Source: Chara braunii
Taxonomy: Eukaryota > Streptophyta > Charophyceae > Charales > Characeae
Assembly: GCA_003427395.1 (NCBI GenBank)
Contig: BFEA01000133.1
Span: forward strand, 2,283,586-2,307,373
Reading direction: 5' to 3'
DNA: 23,788 nt
Shown here: positions 1-9,446 of the stretch, piece after piece
How positions within the stretch are numbered: the stretch's first letter is position 1
How the letters are laid out: each line of letters begins with the position of its first letter
Notes under the pieces: generated by a model
Database searches by the model: none
Told to the model about the DNA's origin: nothing
The model's input: only the letters and a program-made list of their open reading frames with translations
Position numbers and translations under genes: made by a program

Positions 1-478
1 AGAGAAACGATAACTCTCCGACCTCGCGGCTCGAGCCATGCTACTTCCATCGATAGGATGAGCAACATCCAATGAATCTTCGGCTAGAACATGGAAACAT
101 ACACCCGCCGATGCATGCACGTCCGCACACACCCCCGGACTCGGAAACCACGTCCCGATGCCAACACCACACCGCTGCACTGCCCGTGCACCCCATCCGA
201 GCCGTCGCGCGAATGAACGGCCAATTTTGAACGGCCGGAGGAATATATATACAAACAAGATTGAGAGACGGAAAAAAAAAAATAAAAAAAAAATGAACGA
301 CCAAGCGTCGCGCGGTTCAACAAACCGCTGGTGCTCCGCCCGTGGAACCCGCACGCCGAGTCTCACGAGGGGACCGGTTCTCACGTGGGACCGTCACGCG
401 AGACCCGCGTTTTCCTTTATATGTATAGAGAAGAGATAGAGAAAACCCCAGGTTATTTTAACCACACTTGCCACCAAC
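1..478. other. Unassigned flank, no supported gene
   Basis: Moderately GC-rich sequence with short purine runs (about 270-292). Short open frames exist on both strands, but none has a recognisable domain or uniform coding character. The stretch 344-405 repeats related GGGACCG and CACG motifs (GAGGGGACCGG, CGTGGGACCG, CACGCGAGACC), suggesting a small degenerate repeat. I see no RNA gene. Confidence 0.4.
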
Positions 479-528
479 CACTTGTGTCTTGTCTTTAAAA
501 AAAAAAAAAAAAAACACTTGTGTCTTGG
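479..528 (+). repeat. Poly(A) tract flanked by 13-bp direct repeats (retroposition scar)
   Basis: CACTTGTGTCTTG occurs at 479-491 and again at 515-527. The copies flank a short TCTTT spacer plus about 18 A. Direct repeats immediately around an A-tract are what target-primed reverse transcription leaves. Here almost nothing but the tail remains, so this could be an extremely 5'-truncated retroposon. Slippage duplication is the alternative. Confidence 0.45.
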
Positions 529-659
529 CAGTTGGACGCTGAATGTATACGTGCCATCTCTCCGGGCTGATACTGAAAGAATAAAATCTATCTTTTGGTC
601 ACATAGTGAACATATACCAGCTATCTTTCCTTGTCCAGCCCACCTCCCCAACCCAGTCT

Positions 660-1215
660 GGTGTTGATGGGCACACCTCGCTAAACCTCGTTGAGTTCTG
701 ACGGGAATAGTTCCCAAACCTGGTGCATTCCCACTTGGGGCACCTCACAGCCCTGGTCCAGTTCTGATAGCAATACCTATGAAACCTGGTTCAACCGTGA
801 TAGGAATACCTACCAAACCTGGTCCAACCCTGATTGGAATACCTACCTAACCTGGTCCAATCCTGGGGATACCTCCCAGGTGTGCTCCAGTCCTGATGGG
901 TGTACCTACCAAACGTGGTCCAAACCTGGTCCGAACCTGGTCCGAACCTGGTCTGAACGTGGTTCGAACATGGTCTGAAACCTGGTACAACCCTGATCGG
1001 AATACCTACCTAACCTGGTCCAACCCTGGCCTGGGGATACCTCCCAGGTGTGCTCCAGTCCTGATGGGTACACCTACCAAACCTGGTCCAAACGTGGTTC
1101 GAACCTGGTCTGACACCTGGTCCAACCCTGATCGGAATACCTTCCGAACCTGGTATATTTCTCCCTGTGGTAGTGATACTTCCCAAACTTGGTGTCATTC
1201 CCAAATCTGGTCAGC
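660..1215. repeat. 33-bp minisatellite built from an 11-bp unit
   Basis: Variant units beginning CCTGGTCCAACCCTGAT and ending GGAATACCTACC(A/T)AA recur about every 33 bp. Within 914-985 the period drops to 11 bp (CCTGGTCCGAA and variants), so the 33-mer looks like a triplicated 11-mer that diverged. A larger block (CCTGGGGATACCTCCCAGG and following bases) occurs at about 862 and about 1030, giving a higher-order spacing near 168 bp. The period is a multiple of three, so frames stay open at 691-978 and 896-1270 with an 11-residue repeat (TWSNPDRNTYQ-like). I treat these as a by-product of periodicity, not as evidence of a gene. Confidence 0.8.
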
Positions 1216-1289
1216 CACAATTTGGACGGGACCACAGCCTGGTCCCTCGTCGATGCTAGGCCCAGACTGAGTGTAAGCGCAGATGTAGC

Positions 1290-1640
1290 GTAGTCACAGG
1301 GCAGGCCCCACTACCGTCTTCACCCAAACACAATGTACGGTCATTATCGCTGTATCTAGACTCAAAGTTGCCCCAAATACAGCTATAATGGCCATAGGTT
1401 GTATGCGGGTGAAGATGGTAGTGCTTGTGTTTGTGTTTGTATTAATGAAAACACAAGCACTCCGAGGCCACGCTTTAGATGTACCGGCCTGGCAGGGGCT
1501 GGTTGCGATTTGTTCGGGTGCCAAGAATTTACATTCGGCAATTTAGGGTCCACCATACGGGCGCTTTAACGCATACCCTAAATTGCCAAATCTAATGCTT
1601 TTGCACCCAAACAAATTGAACCTGCCCTTGTCAGGCCGCT
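1290..1640. repeat. Two adjacent imperfect hairpins (possible foldback/MITE)
   Basis: Hairpin 1: 1305-1355 pairs with about 1379-1429; for example GGTCATTATCGCTGTAT pairs with ATACAGCTATAATGGCC, and CCGTCTTCACCC with GGGTGAAGATGG. Hairpin 2: about 1480-1549 pairs with about 1576-1640; for example GGCAATTTAGGGT pairs with ACCCTAAATTGCC, extending through ATTTGTTCGGGTGCC against GCACCCAAACAAATT. The outer flanks (CAGGGCAGG near 1297 and CCTGCCCTTG near 1621) may also pair, which would enclose both hairpins in a cruciform. No coding capacity is seen. Confidence 0.6.
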
Positions 1641-2177
1641 GGCCATTACATTGAAAGTGTGTTCTCCTTGTATTCCGTTGAAAGGTTAGGACGTGCCCCG
1701 TGCTGGTGGTTTACGTTGGCATTTCTGCGACTGTATTTATGCTTTATGAACTCATATATCGCATAAGTCGAGCCTGGCTCTGAGCCATCCCTCTGGTGAA
1801 AATGACCTTCCTGTGACCCCTTTGGGCTTAAGCCGCAAGTACACGGCCCCAGCATGTACGTATCTGCTGATATCAGTCACTCCGACGCTGTATGTATCAG
1901 CAGAACCGTTGGACAGATTCCAAGCCATTGCTCAATTACTTGGGGAGATAGGCCCCATTGGTGTCACGTTTAGTGTGAACCTGACCGCTTTTGTGACAGG
2001 ATTCATATCTCTAGAGTAAATATTGACTATTCAGCAAGACCATGTTGAGAAAACATTGAGTAAGTATTGATCAAGTATTAAGTACTGAGTATTGACTAAG
2101 TATTGCGTAAAGTATTGAGTTAGTCCATGACACTGAGGGGGTCCATAGTTAATGCTAACTTGTAGTGTACATCGGAC

Positions 2178-2181
<4 letters not shown>
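1641..2181. other. Unassigned, with a degenerate AAGTATTGA repeat
   Basis: No gene is supported. A plus-strand frame at 1813-2019 is short and unrecognised. From about 2014 to 2125 the motif AAGTATTGA and variants (AGTATTGAC, AAGTATTGC, ACATTGAG) recurs at irregular 9-19 bp spacing, a degenerate simple repeat. Confidence 0.45.
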
Positions 2182-2213
<32 letters not shown>

Positions 2214-2440
2214 ACCCCCTCCAGTGTTAGTGATGCTGGTATAAGCAGCCACCACTAACACCTGGGGAGAGGCTCCATCTATTGGTGGGGAGCGGCACCT
2301 GCTGGAAAACGGGTCCAGTGTCCCATTTACAATTGCTGCGGAGTGTATCATGAGTGTATCTGGAACTGCCTGTGGGATGTACCTGCCAGCATTGATTACT
2401 TTGCGATCATATTCACACGTATTGAGTACAACCACTGCAC
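2182..2440 (-). mobile_element. Poly(A)-tailed retroposon fragment sharing the LINE 3' region
   Basis: On the minus strand this ends in a 28-base poly(A) (T-run at 2182-2209). About 60 bp upstream it contains a block (AGGCTCCATCTATTGGTGGG on plus, from 2267) that recurs at 12778 in the 3' region of the large LINE. Similarity continues for roughly 60 bp, and both copies carry CAGCATTGATT about 70 bp further in. The fragment is therefore either a 5'-truncated relative of that LINE or a SINE that borrowed its tail. The 5' boundary is unclear; 2440 is where similarity visibly stops. Confidence 0.6.
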
Positions 2441-2760
2441 TGAAGGGGGCTTGGTTCTTTGATCATCATTTTGTTCAGCCAGTTCGTTATTGGTATCCCG
2501 TGCATAATTGACTCTGCTGCCTCAAGCATCACTTCAGCACAGTCCCGCTTCCGGGGCAGGCTTGAGAGCACGTAGTTCTGAGTCATATAATTACCATGTT
2601 CCCCCCAAACACAGTGCACCCTAATCATGAATGTATGTAAGTAATTTTTCCGTCGCATACAGCCATGATCATTGTGTGGTCGGAGGAAGACAGTAGTACC
2701 GAGATGTCCCACTTCACGGCGGTAAAATATTCCCACTCCGTTCTCAGGGATGAAGGACAA
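2413..2760 (-). CDS. Unrecognised 115-codon open frame, doubtful
   Basis: This is an open minus-strand frame of 115 codons just upstream (in its own direction) of the retroposon tail, overlapping it by a few bases. I see no signal peptide, membrane segment or known motif. It contains several Cys and His residues but no regular zinc-finger spacing. It could be coding sequence belonging to the retroposon whose poly(A) lies at 2182, or chance. I assign no function and give little weight to its reality. Confidence 0.15.
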   Translation of the reverse strand: MSFIPENGVGIFYRREVGHLGTTVFLRPHNDHGCMRRKNYLHTFMIRVHCVWGEHGNYMTQNYVLSSLPRKRDCAEVMLEAAESIMHGIPITNWLNKMMIKEPSPLQCSGCTQYV

Positions 2761-3369
2761 CTAAGTTTCTGTTGGGAAAGAAAAAGAAAAGGATGAAGCA
2801 CAGTACAGTCGAGAAATCAGGCTGGGTCACCTAGGGTTTCTTGTTTGCTGAGGTCGAACCGGTCATACCTGAGTCTAAGCTCCTGATGACCACATTTTGT
2901 CATTTTGTTATAGGCTTGCATGAACCTGGTCTTTCTTCGGATCAGGTGCAAACTAGTTTTTCCTTTGCACCGGATGTGACTTGAGGCCGAGGCCCACTAT
3001 CCATTTTTTGGCCGGTAGTAATGAACCGACATATTGAAAAGGGGTGTGCCGAATATGTGCTCCCAAAATTTTGATATTCTGGCTTGCTCAATATCACGTA
3101 TTAGCACAAATTGCGGCAAGCATGGTAATGAATCGGTTTTAGCAATATTTGTAAGACGTTCTCGAGCAGTCTATATGGAACAGAACGGTAATGGAGGGGA
3201 AGCGGACGCCCACAGGGTCTCCAAACATAACGATCGCACCACAGTCGCCTGTCGTTCAATGCTGCCAGCTGCACAGAGCCTCTGCAGCTTTCTACAAGCT
3301 TCTAATTGCACTAAATTTGACGGTATTTTTCCCGCCTAGAATTCTCCATAAAAAAATACGAAAAACATC
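2761..3369. other. Unassigned, no supported gene
   Basis: AT-leaning sequence of mixed composition. A plus-strand frame at 3034-3339 (101 codons) has no recognisable motif. No RNA gene, terminal repeat or tandem array is visible. Confidence 0.35.
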
Positions 3370-3660
3370 ACAGATGTCGATTGAGTGTTGATCTTTCCAA
3401 TAAAATGTTAAGAAGATCCAAAAACAAATTATGAATGCCCAAAAAAATTCTCACATAAAAGTTACACATTTTTTCCCTCCGTGCTGTTATAGGAGGTTGC
3501 ACTCGCAATCTTTTGAGTGCAGCATACTTTTTCATTAAAAGTTCAGGACTAACTCAGGGGTGCATATTGCATGTTGATTTTTCAGAGAAAAATATTGGGG
3601 GAGAAAAAGAACACACAAAACAATTTTCGCCCCAAAAGTACACATTTTTGCCCTCCCTAT
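3370..3660. repeat. Diverged tandem duplication, about 173-bp period
   Basis: The segment around 3385-3485 and that around 3560-3660 align in order. Both run from a TGTTGAT(C/T)TTTC motif, through a purine-rich stretch, to AAAAGT(T)ACACATTTTT(T/G)CCCTCC (3458-3480 and 3634-3656). The offset is about 173-175 bp. The copies differ by many substitutions and small indels, so the duplication is old. It could be two surviving monomers of a satellite. Confidence 0.55.
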
Positions 3661-4543
3661 TGGTACGGCCCTTACGGGTGGTCCGAATCCTATGGCTGAA
3701 TGAGTGTCCTTGGTGAGTTAAGATCTAGAGGGGCAGGGGTTACAATTTGGAGGCCTATTGGCTCTTGATTGGGGTTATTGTAGTCGTATTGCCTTACGCA
3801 CCATACCTTTTCCAAATGAATAATGGGTTAGTTGTCATGAAGTAGGGTGTAATCACACATATTTTGGGGTCATGGAAGAATGTGACAACTGTTTTGTTTC
3901 AGGAGTACTGACCAGTGTGTCTGTGTAAAGTTTGGACCACGAAAAATTGTTTATGTAATAAGGGTGCTCGAATGGGAATCATGCACTCCATGTGAATAAA
4001 ACATAAGTGCACAAATTGATGTCAATAAACACATTTCATCTGGATTGGTCGAAGTTTCATGTAAGTCAATACTAACCTGATTTTTACTTGTACACCCTAA
4101 GAGGAAATGAGCATCGGCTTGCATTACGACGTCCTCATTAACCTTCGGGTGAAAAGCTCTACCTTAGTAACACTTCAAGGAACATACACTTCACTTGTAT
4201 CTTTGTTGATTATTGAATAAGAAATCACATTATGTGGTTCAACTTCTCTCATCTTCTTTTATTTTTTATTTACCACAGTTGTGGGAACTTGTGAAACGTT
4301 TGTCATCACATTGGTCATCCTTCATTTATGTCCCTTTAAGTTGTACAAAATACCATGTTATACAACACATCCTTTATCTAATATGCATTTATGATTCTAA
4401 CTCTTTAAAATCATGCAGGCTTTTGAAGTTTTTTCTTCTTCTAATGGTAGTATTGATCATACCTTCCTCTTCAATATCAATGCGATCGTAGGAAGCATTT
4501 AAAAGGTTTTTTATCATTCTACAATTGTTGCTTATTATATGAA
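3661..4543. other. Unassigned AT-rich spacer
   Basis: No gene is supported. The plus frame at 4213-4491 (92 codons) is rich in Leu, Ile, Phe and Ser because the DNA is T-rich, and has no motif. I see no tandem array or terminal repeats. Confidence 0.35.
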
Positions 4544-4657
4544 TCTAAACCCGGTTGACAAATTATTCTTAGTGCTTAGTAAATACTACAAAATTGTGAC
4601 GAATATATATATATATATTTACTAAGCACTAAGAATAATTTGTCAACCGGATTTAGA
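4544..4657. repeat. Near-perfect 42-bp inverted repeat with 30-bp loop
   Basis: 4544-4585 and 4616-4657 are reverse complements with one visible mismatch (CCCGG against CCGGA). The arms read TCTAAACCCGGTTGACAAAT and onward. The loop 4586-4615 is AT-rich and ends in an alternating TA run. No coding sequence lies inside. It resembles a tiny MITE or a recently formed palindrome. It ends one base before the large foldback element that follows. Confidence 0.8.
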
Positions 4658-4658
4658 A

Positions 4659-6085
4659 GCGTTCGGGATGGGCCGAACGCCCGAACCCGAACGCCCGAAC
4701 GTATGGGACCCCTTGGGGATGCGTTCGGCCGTTCGGGCTGAACGCGGACCCAAAAAAAAAAAAAAAAAAAAAAAAAACAACAACGTCATCAAAAAAATCT
4801 GAAAACAAGATATGTTATGGAGAAAAATAAATTAAACAAGATTTGCCTGAGCATTACATCCGAATTCCTTACCAAATTTAAATTAAAAATAAAATACGGA
4901 AAATAAATATTAATAATAAAAATAAATAAAAATAAAAATAGAATTAAATTTAGTGAATGCGCGAGCATGGTTTCGACACCACCATCTTTGGCGATTTTTC
5001 ATTTTTTTTTGGCATAGCTAAATGCCCTGAACATTTACAGATGTGTACTCCACATAATACAAAACCCACTAAAAAAATTTCAAAAAATAATAAAATTGTT
5101 TAGACACCGAACTAAACTGAAAACAAAAAGTAAAAAGTGAAAATATATGTGGGCGAGCACGTTTTGACACTGCCATCTTTGGCGATTTTTAATTCTTATT
5201 TGGCTTCGCTAAATGACTTGAAAATTTACAGACATGTACCTTACGTTATAGAGAACTCACAAAACAAATTCAGAAAAAAATTATTATTTTTAGGCCCCGA
5301 AATATTTTTTGGCGGGGGCCGAACGTCGTCGGGTTCAGACCCCGTACGGGACCCCGAACGCCCGTATGCCCCCGAACGTTCGACGTTCGGGGTCCTGTTC
5401 AGGGGCCGAACACCTCCAGGTTTGGCCCCCGCCAAATTTGTTTTCGGGGCCTAAAAATAACTTTTTGTTTCTGATTTTTTTTTTCTGAGTTCTCGATGAT
5501 GTAACCTACACGACTATAAATTTTGAAGCGATTCTGCTAAGCCAAACAAACATTAAAAATCGTCAAAGATGGGGGTGTCAAAACGTGCTCGCCCACTTAC
5601 TATTTTGGTTTTTTTCACGTTCAACTTTTTGTTTTCACTTTATTTCAGGGCCTAAAAAAAATTGTTATTTTTTGAAAAACAATTAATGAGTTATTGATTA
5701 TGTAAACTACATATCTGTAAATTTTCAGGGCATTTGTCAATGCCAAACAATAATTAAAAATCGGCAAAGATAGCGGTGTCGAAAAGGTGCTGGCAAACTC
5801 ACTCATTTTAATTCTCTTTTTATTTTTTCTTATTTTTATCATAGTGTTTATTTTCTGTATTTGATTTTTAATTCAAATTTGGTAAAGAATTTGGATGTAG
5901 TGCCAAGGCAAATGTTGTTTAGTTTATTTTTCTCCATATCATAATTTGTTTTTGAAAGTTTTTGAAAATATATATATTTTTATTTTTATTTTTTTTTTTG
6001 GGCGGCGTTCGGCCCGAACGACCGAACGCCTTCCGAAGGGGTCCCGTACGTTCGGGCGTTCGGCCCGTCCCGAACGCCGGCAACC

Positions 6086-6088
<3 letters not shown>
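4659..6088. mobile_element. Nested palindromic foldback element, hAT-like right end
   Basis: A roughly 1.43-kb imperfect palindrome centred near 5370. The outer arms begin GCGTTCGGGATGGGCCGAAC (4659) and end GTCCCGAACGC (6077). Inner arms pair about the same centre: TAGGCCCCGA at 5291 with TCGGGGCCTA at 5453, and GGCGGGGGCC at 5311 with GGCCCCCGCC at 5433. CpG-rich CGAACG blocks sit at both ends and in the middle. Between them a module containing CGAGCACG...GACAC...TCTTTGGCGATTTTT is present four times, two forward (about 4962 and 5154) and two inverted (about 5550-5596 and 5750-5795). The right tip, read inward on minus, is CAGGGTTGCCGGCG, like hAT ends, and is followed by TATATATA. The left tip lacks CAGGG and is abutted by the 42-bp hairpin. 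No transposase ORF is present, so it would be non-autonomous. Confidence 0.75.

Positions 6089-6178
<90 letters not shown>
6089..6178. repeat. (TA)n microsatellite, about 90 bp
   Basis: Uninterrupted TA alternation directly after the right end of the foldback element. It may have expanded from a TA-rich target site. The poly-Ile/Tyr frames translated from it are artefacts. Confidence 0.95.
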
Positions 6179-6181
<3 letters not shown>

Positions 6182-6995
6182 GTTTAACCAGTTGCCGCAA
6201 GAATATAAAAAAAATTTTGTTCTGAATAAATTAAAAAAAAGGTCCATATGCGATAAATCTTTAAAAATATGGGTTTTCCAAAATACTTTAACCACATTCT
6301 ATCTTAAGATAGGTTATGGCGTGAAACAAAGGAAATTTGTTTTTATAAGGGATTATGCTAGAGAATACATAATTACTAAAGGTAGGCTTAATTGACTAAT
6401 TACTATAAAAAACAAATTGTATGCGTCCTTAAAAAAATAATTAGTAAAAAGTGGTTTAGAATAAGAATCATCATTATAATTTATTTTTCAAAAATTTTAA
6501 ATATGTTTTGGTTCATCGTCCTATCAGCTTGAAGATTGCAAACGTTCTTTTAATGTTTGCGACTACTACATATACAAATTAATATGGGATCGAGTTTGTA
6601 ATTTAATATATATTTAATAATGCAAAAAAATAAGAGGGAAAAAAAACATATTCAATAGGCCATGGCGCATTATCTACATCATAGGATACATTCTACTCCA
6701 AAAACGCTTGAGGAAGGGGGTAGGATTTGTTATGGTAACTATTTGAGCAAGTCGGGGCTATATTCAAGTTCCCCCATTCTTATAATTTTAGAAGTTTGGA
6801 TCAATTCAAGCGGGAGTTGAAACTTTTTTATTGTAGATTGCACACACGTGATAGTTCAGACACTGGATGTGTTGAGGGTCAGTCGGGTGGAGTGCTCACC
6901 CAATGAAACGTTGGGCACAATTCCAAACATATACATATATATCTCATACTAGATGAGTCATGATGCTGAGTTTTTATTTAAAGTTTCTCCTAGAA
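6179..6995. other. Unassigned AT-rich spacer
   Basis: Strongly AT-rich, with no supported gene. The plus frame at 6192-6395 is Lys/Ile-rich with no motif. No tandem or inverted structure stood out. Confidence 0.35.
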
Positions 6996-6999
6996 AGAT

Positions 7000-7167
7000 T
7001 TATATGCCTGACCGGGCACCCAGGCGTAACATCAGGTTATGCACTTTTCCAGAGGATCCCAAAATCGGGCTCATTTCTTTTTTTGAGAATTGGCTGTCAA
7101 GGGGGGTATAAATTGGTTTTAAAGAGGCTAAAGGGGATTTGAAGGGGGGTGTTTTAGTGTGATTCTG

Positions 7168-7214
<47 letters not shown>

Positions 7215-7315
7215 TCGGGCTACCCGGGACCCTGCCCGGGGGTCATGCCCAGTCGGACACCTGGGCGTGTATCCGGGCATAAGTTGGGTGCCCAAGCACT
7301 GGAAAAACAGCCTAG
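7000..7315. repeat. Possible small foldback insertion with a 41-T run
   Basis: The left edge has ACCGGGCACCCAGGCGTAAC followed by GGTTATGCACTTTTCCAG. The right edge has CACCTGGGCGTG, CCGGGCATAA, GGGTGCCCAAGCACTGGAAA. The reverse complement of the right edge shares TTTTCCAG, GGGCACCCA and TTATGC with the left, but in a rearranged order. The middle holds a T-run at 7171-7211, which could be a minus-strand poly(A) tail. The GC-rich edges stand out in AT-rich surroundings. The exact nature is unresolved. Confidence 0.35.
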
Positions 7316-7319
7316 GTTT

Positions 7320-7985
7320 TCAGTATATTTGTTTCTTTCATTCGTTTTTGTACCATATGATTTCAAAAATATTTTGGAACTAAAGTGTAAATGTGATGAC
7401 TCGCTTATATTGTCTATCGTATTACATTTCGTTCGACTTTGAAGAAGTGCATCATGTTGCCCCGCTGCCACCAAATAAGGGGGTGGAAACATTCACTTAA
7501 TAGCTAGTAATACAAATGGGGGACATGGGGGGGAGGAAAAACTAGAGATACATGTATGAGAGAAAAAATATTTAAGGGAGGATAGCATTTTCATTGTGGG
7601 TGGAAGTCGAGTTGAAGAGAAGAACCCTTATTCATATAAGTATTGCCATGATGAGAATTAGTGTTAGATGACGATTGAGGAAGAAGATTCGAGGCGAAAA
7701 TTGCAGAGATACTAGCGGTCACAAAGATTTGTGTTGTTGTTCATCGTTAAAAACTATTCCATGTGTTTTGCTTAATTATCTTCTTATCTTATTTTTTATT
7801 AATTTGGAATTTTTTTAATGATGCTAGTTTAAAAACGATTGAGTTTCTGTTGAAAGTGTTCACTGTACTTGTTTTTTTCATTCAAATACTTTATTATTTG
7901 ATTATGATAATATTTCATAATTGAAGAATGAATGTGATGATTCACCTATACTGTTGATCACATTTCTTTAATTTTGTTATGAAGG
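7320..7985. repeat. Diverged direct repeat: 7320-7445 and 7860-7985
   Basis: Two stretches of about 125 bp align along their length at an offset of about 541 bp. Matching landmarks, in order, are AGTATATTTGTTTCTTTCATTC / ACTGTACTTGTTTTTTTCATTC, then AATGTGATGACTCGCTTATA / AATGTGATGATTCACCTATA, then ACATTTCGTTCGACTTTGAAG / ACATTTCTTTAATTTTGTTATGAAG. The sequence between copies (7446-7859) is unassigned and has no supported gene. Old duplication or two copies of a dispersed repeat. Confidence 0.55.
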
Positions 7986-8119
7986 TGTCAATTAATAGGG
8001 TTTCTTACAATTGTTTGGTGTCGTGGGTCTAATCCCTTTATCTTTCTCTTTATGCAATTATTTTGATCCTATGAAATTGAGCATTCATTGAACTTGGGTT
8101 TTTTAATATTCAATAATAA

Positions 8120-8412
8120 AACATTGTGTATTGCATGTGGGTGTGCATACGCACGTGTGTGTGTATGTGTGAGTGTGCACATGTAAACTGTCAAGTTGGA
8201 CGAGAAGACAAATTGCACGAAATGCCACTTGCACACAAACACACACATGCACAAAAAAAAAAAAAAAAAAAAAAAAATTGAATCGAATGATCGATTCGGT
8301 CAAATTTCCTCAATCGAGTCGATCTTCCGTATGCGTTGGTGTGTGAGTGTACACGCGCAATTCACACACACACACACATGTAAATTAAAAAAAAAAAAAG
8401 TCGATTTAATCA
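8120..8412. repeat. Two GT/AC microsatellite-poly(A) modules
   Basis: Module 1 (about 8133-8290) runs from a GT-rich stretch through an AC-rich stretch to a run of about 24 A and then AATGATCGATTCGG. Module 2 (about 8336-8415) repeats the order: TGTGTGAGTGTACACGCG, an (AC)n tract, TGTAAATTAAAAA, GTCGATTTAATC. The GT and AC tracts within each module can pair. This looks like a duplicated compound microsatellite; small frames across it are artefacts. Confidence 0.6.
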
Positions 8413-9160
8413 ATTTAATCAAATTGTGTGGGGGGGTCATGAATGTTATGAAAAGATTTGGAAACTTTTGTCATAATAATATGAGTTATCGTACTTGTCT
8501 TATGCTATAAAAAAATATTCATGCGACTTTCAATGCAAGTTTTTATCGCACTTTAAGAATAAAAACACTTCACAGTCTTCTAAACTTTCTCCATTTGCAT
8601 ACAAATCATTAGTGGTGGAAAAAGTATACATTTCATATATTTGTGTTTATATCCGTATTTTATCTATAGATTACATTGCTTGGACATAGAGGGTTGTCCC
8701 TCCTCTTATTCTATCACACTTCATTAACATCCTTTCAAAAACATTCATGTGGATCTTCTCAACGCCCTATCTTTCACATTATTTATCTCACGTTTTTATA
8801 TCTCCGTACTTTATGTCATGACCTCTTGCGTTTTTTTTTCCCTTATGAATTTTTTTATTTGCATCCTTGTGTTTGATAAACATTCATGGATTGTATAGAT
8901 TGACTAAATCTTAGCTATGATATGAACTATTGTAATATCATTTTTGGCTTTTTGTTACTTTTTTTCCTTATTCGGTTACTTATGTCAATGTTAATATTGA
9001 AACTGTACTTCACAAGGGGTACAGTTCTTATTGCATATGCAAGCTAAACATTGTCCTTGAGGGGTAGTAATGTTTCATTTTTAACCAAAAGGTTTACTTG
9101 TTGTGCTTATAATCGTTGGCCGCCACAAAAAAAAATAGCGTGTATGTTTTGCACAAAGAT
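8413..9160. other. Unassigned AT-rich spacer
   Basis: No supported gene. The short plus frames at 8495-8689 and 8676-8876 have no motif. A minor perfect 7-bp hairpin (ACTGTAC...GTACAGT) lies at about 9001-9026. Confidence 0.35.
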
Positions 9161-9164
9161 CTCA

Positions 9165-9430
9165 AAGTAAAACATAAGTCTATAATCACTAATGGCAATG
9201 CTATATAACAAATAGTTTAAAGAATATTGGCTTACAGACCAAAAGGTCACATCGAATCAGGTATCCTCCCACGTCATGTTGGGCTTATGGAATAAAATAA
9301 TGTACAATATTGTATTTATTAAGGAAATACTTAGGATATTGAGACATGATAAAGTCAATGTGGCAAAAATATTTATTGATTTTGAGAAAACGTATGATCA
9401 TGTGGATTAAAAATTCAATTTTTGACGACT
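9165..9430 (+). pseudogene. Reverse transcriptase relic of a LINE
   Basis: Translating 9255-9428 gives a recognisable non-LTR reverse-transcriptase block: a helix-like stretch ending KEILRILRHDK, then AKIFIDFEKTYDHVD, which contains the first catalytic Asp. It parallels IIFIDFKKAYDHVD of the large minus-strand LINE, but the DNA is very different, so this is another family or a much older copy. Upstream, in another frame, RHVGLME matches the conserved Q-x-GF block, and ITNGNAI plus RILAY resemble the preceding block, which implies at least one frameshift. Stops follow immediately (TAA at 9408). Only about 90 codons survive and the fragment lies in AT-rich surroundings. It is certainly non-functional; family placement is open. 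Confidence 0.75.
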
Positions 9431-9446
9431 GCTTTTAACAAAGTTT

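Noticed and set aside
660-1215. CRISPR-like array
   Set aside because: Units are contiguous and degenerate with no unique spacers. It is a minisatellite in eukaryotic DNA.
5919-6295. Ile-Tyr repeat frames on both strands
   Set aside because: They translate the (TA)n microsatellite and the palindrome arm.
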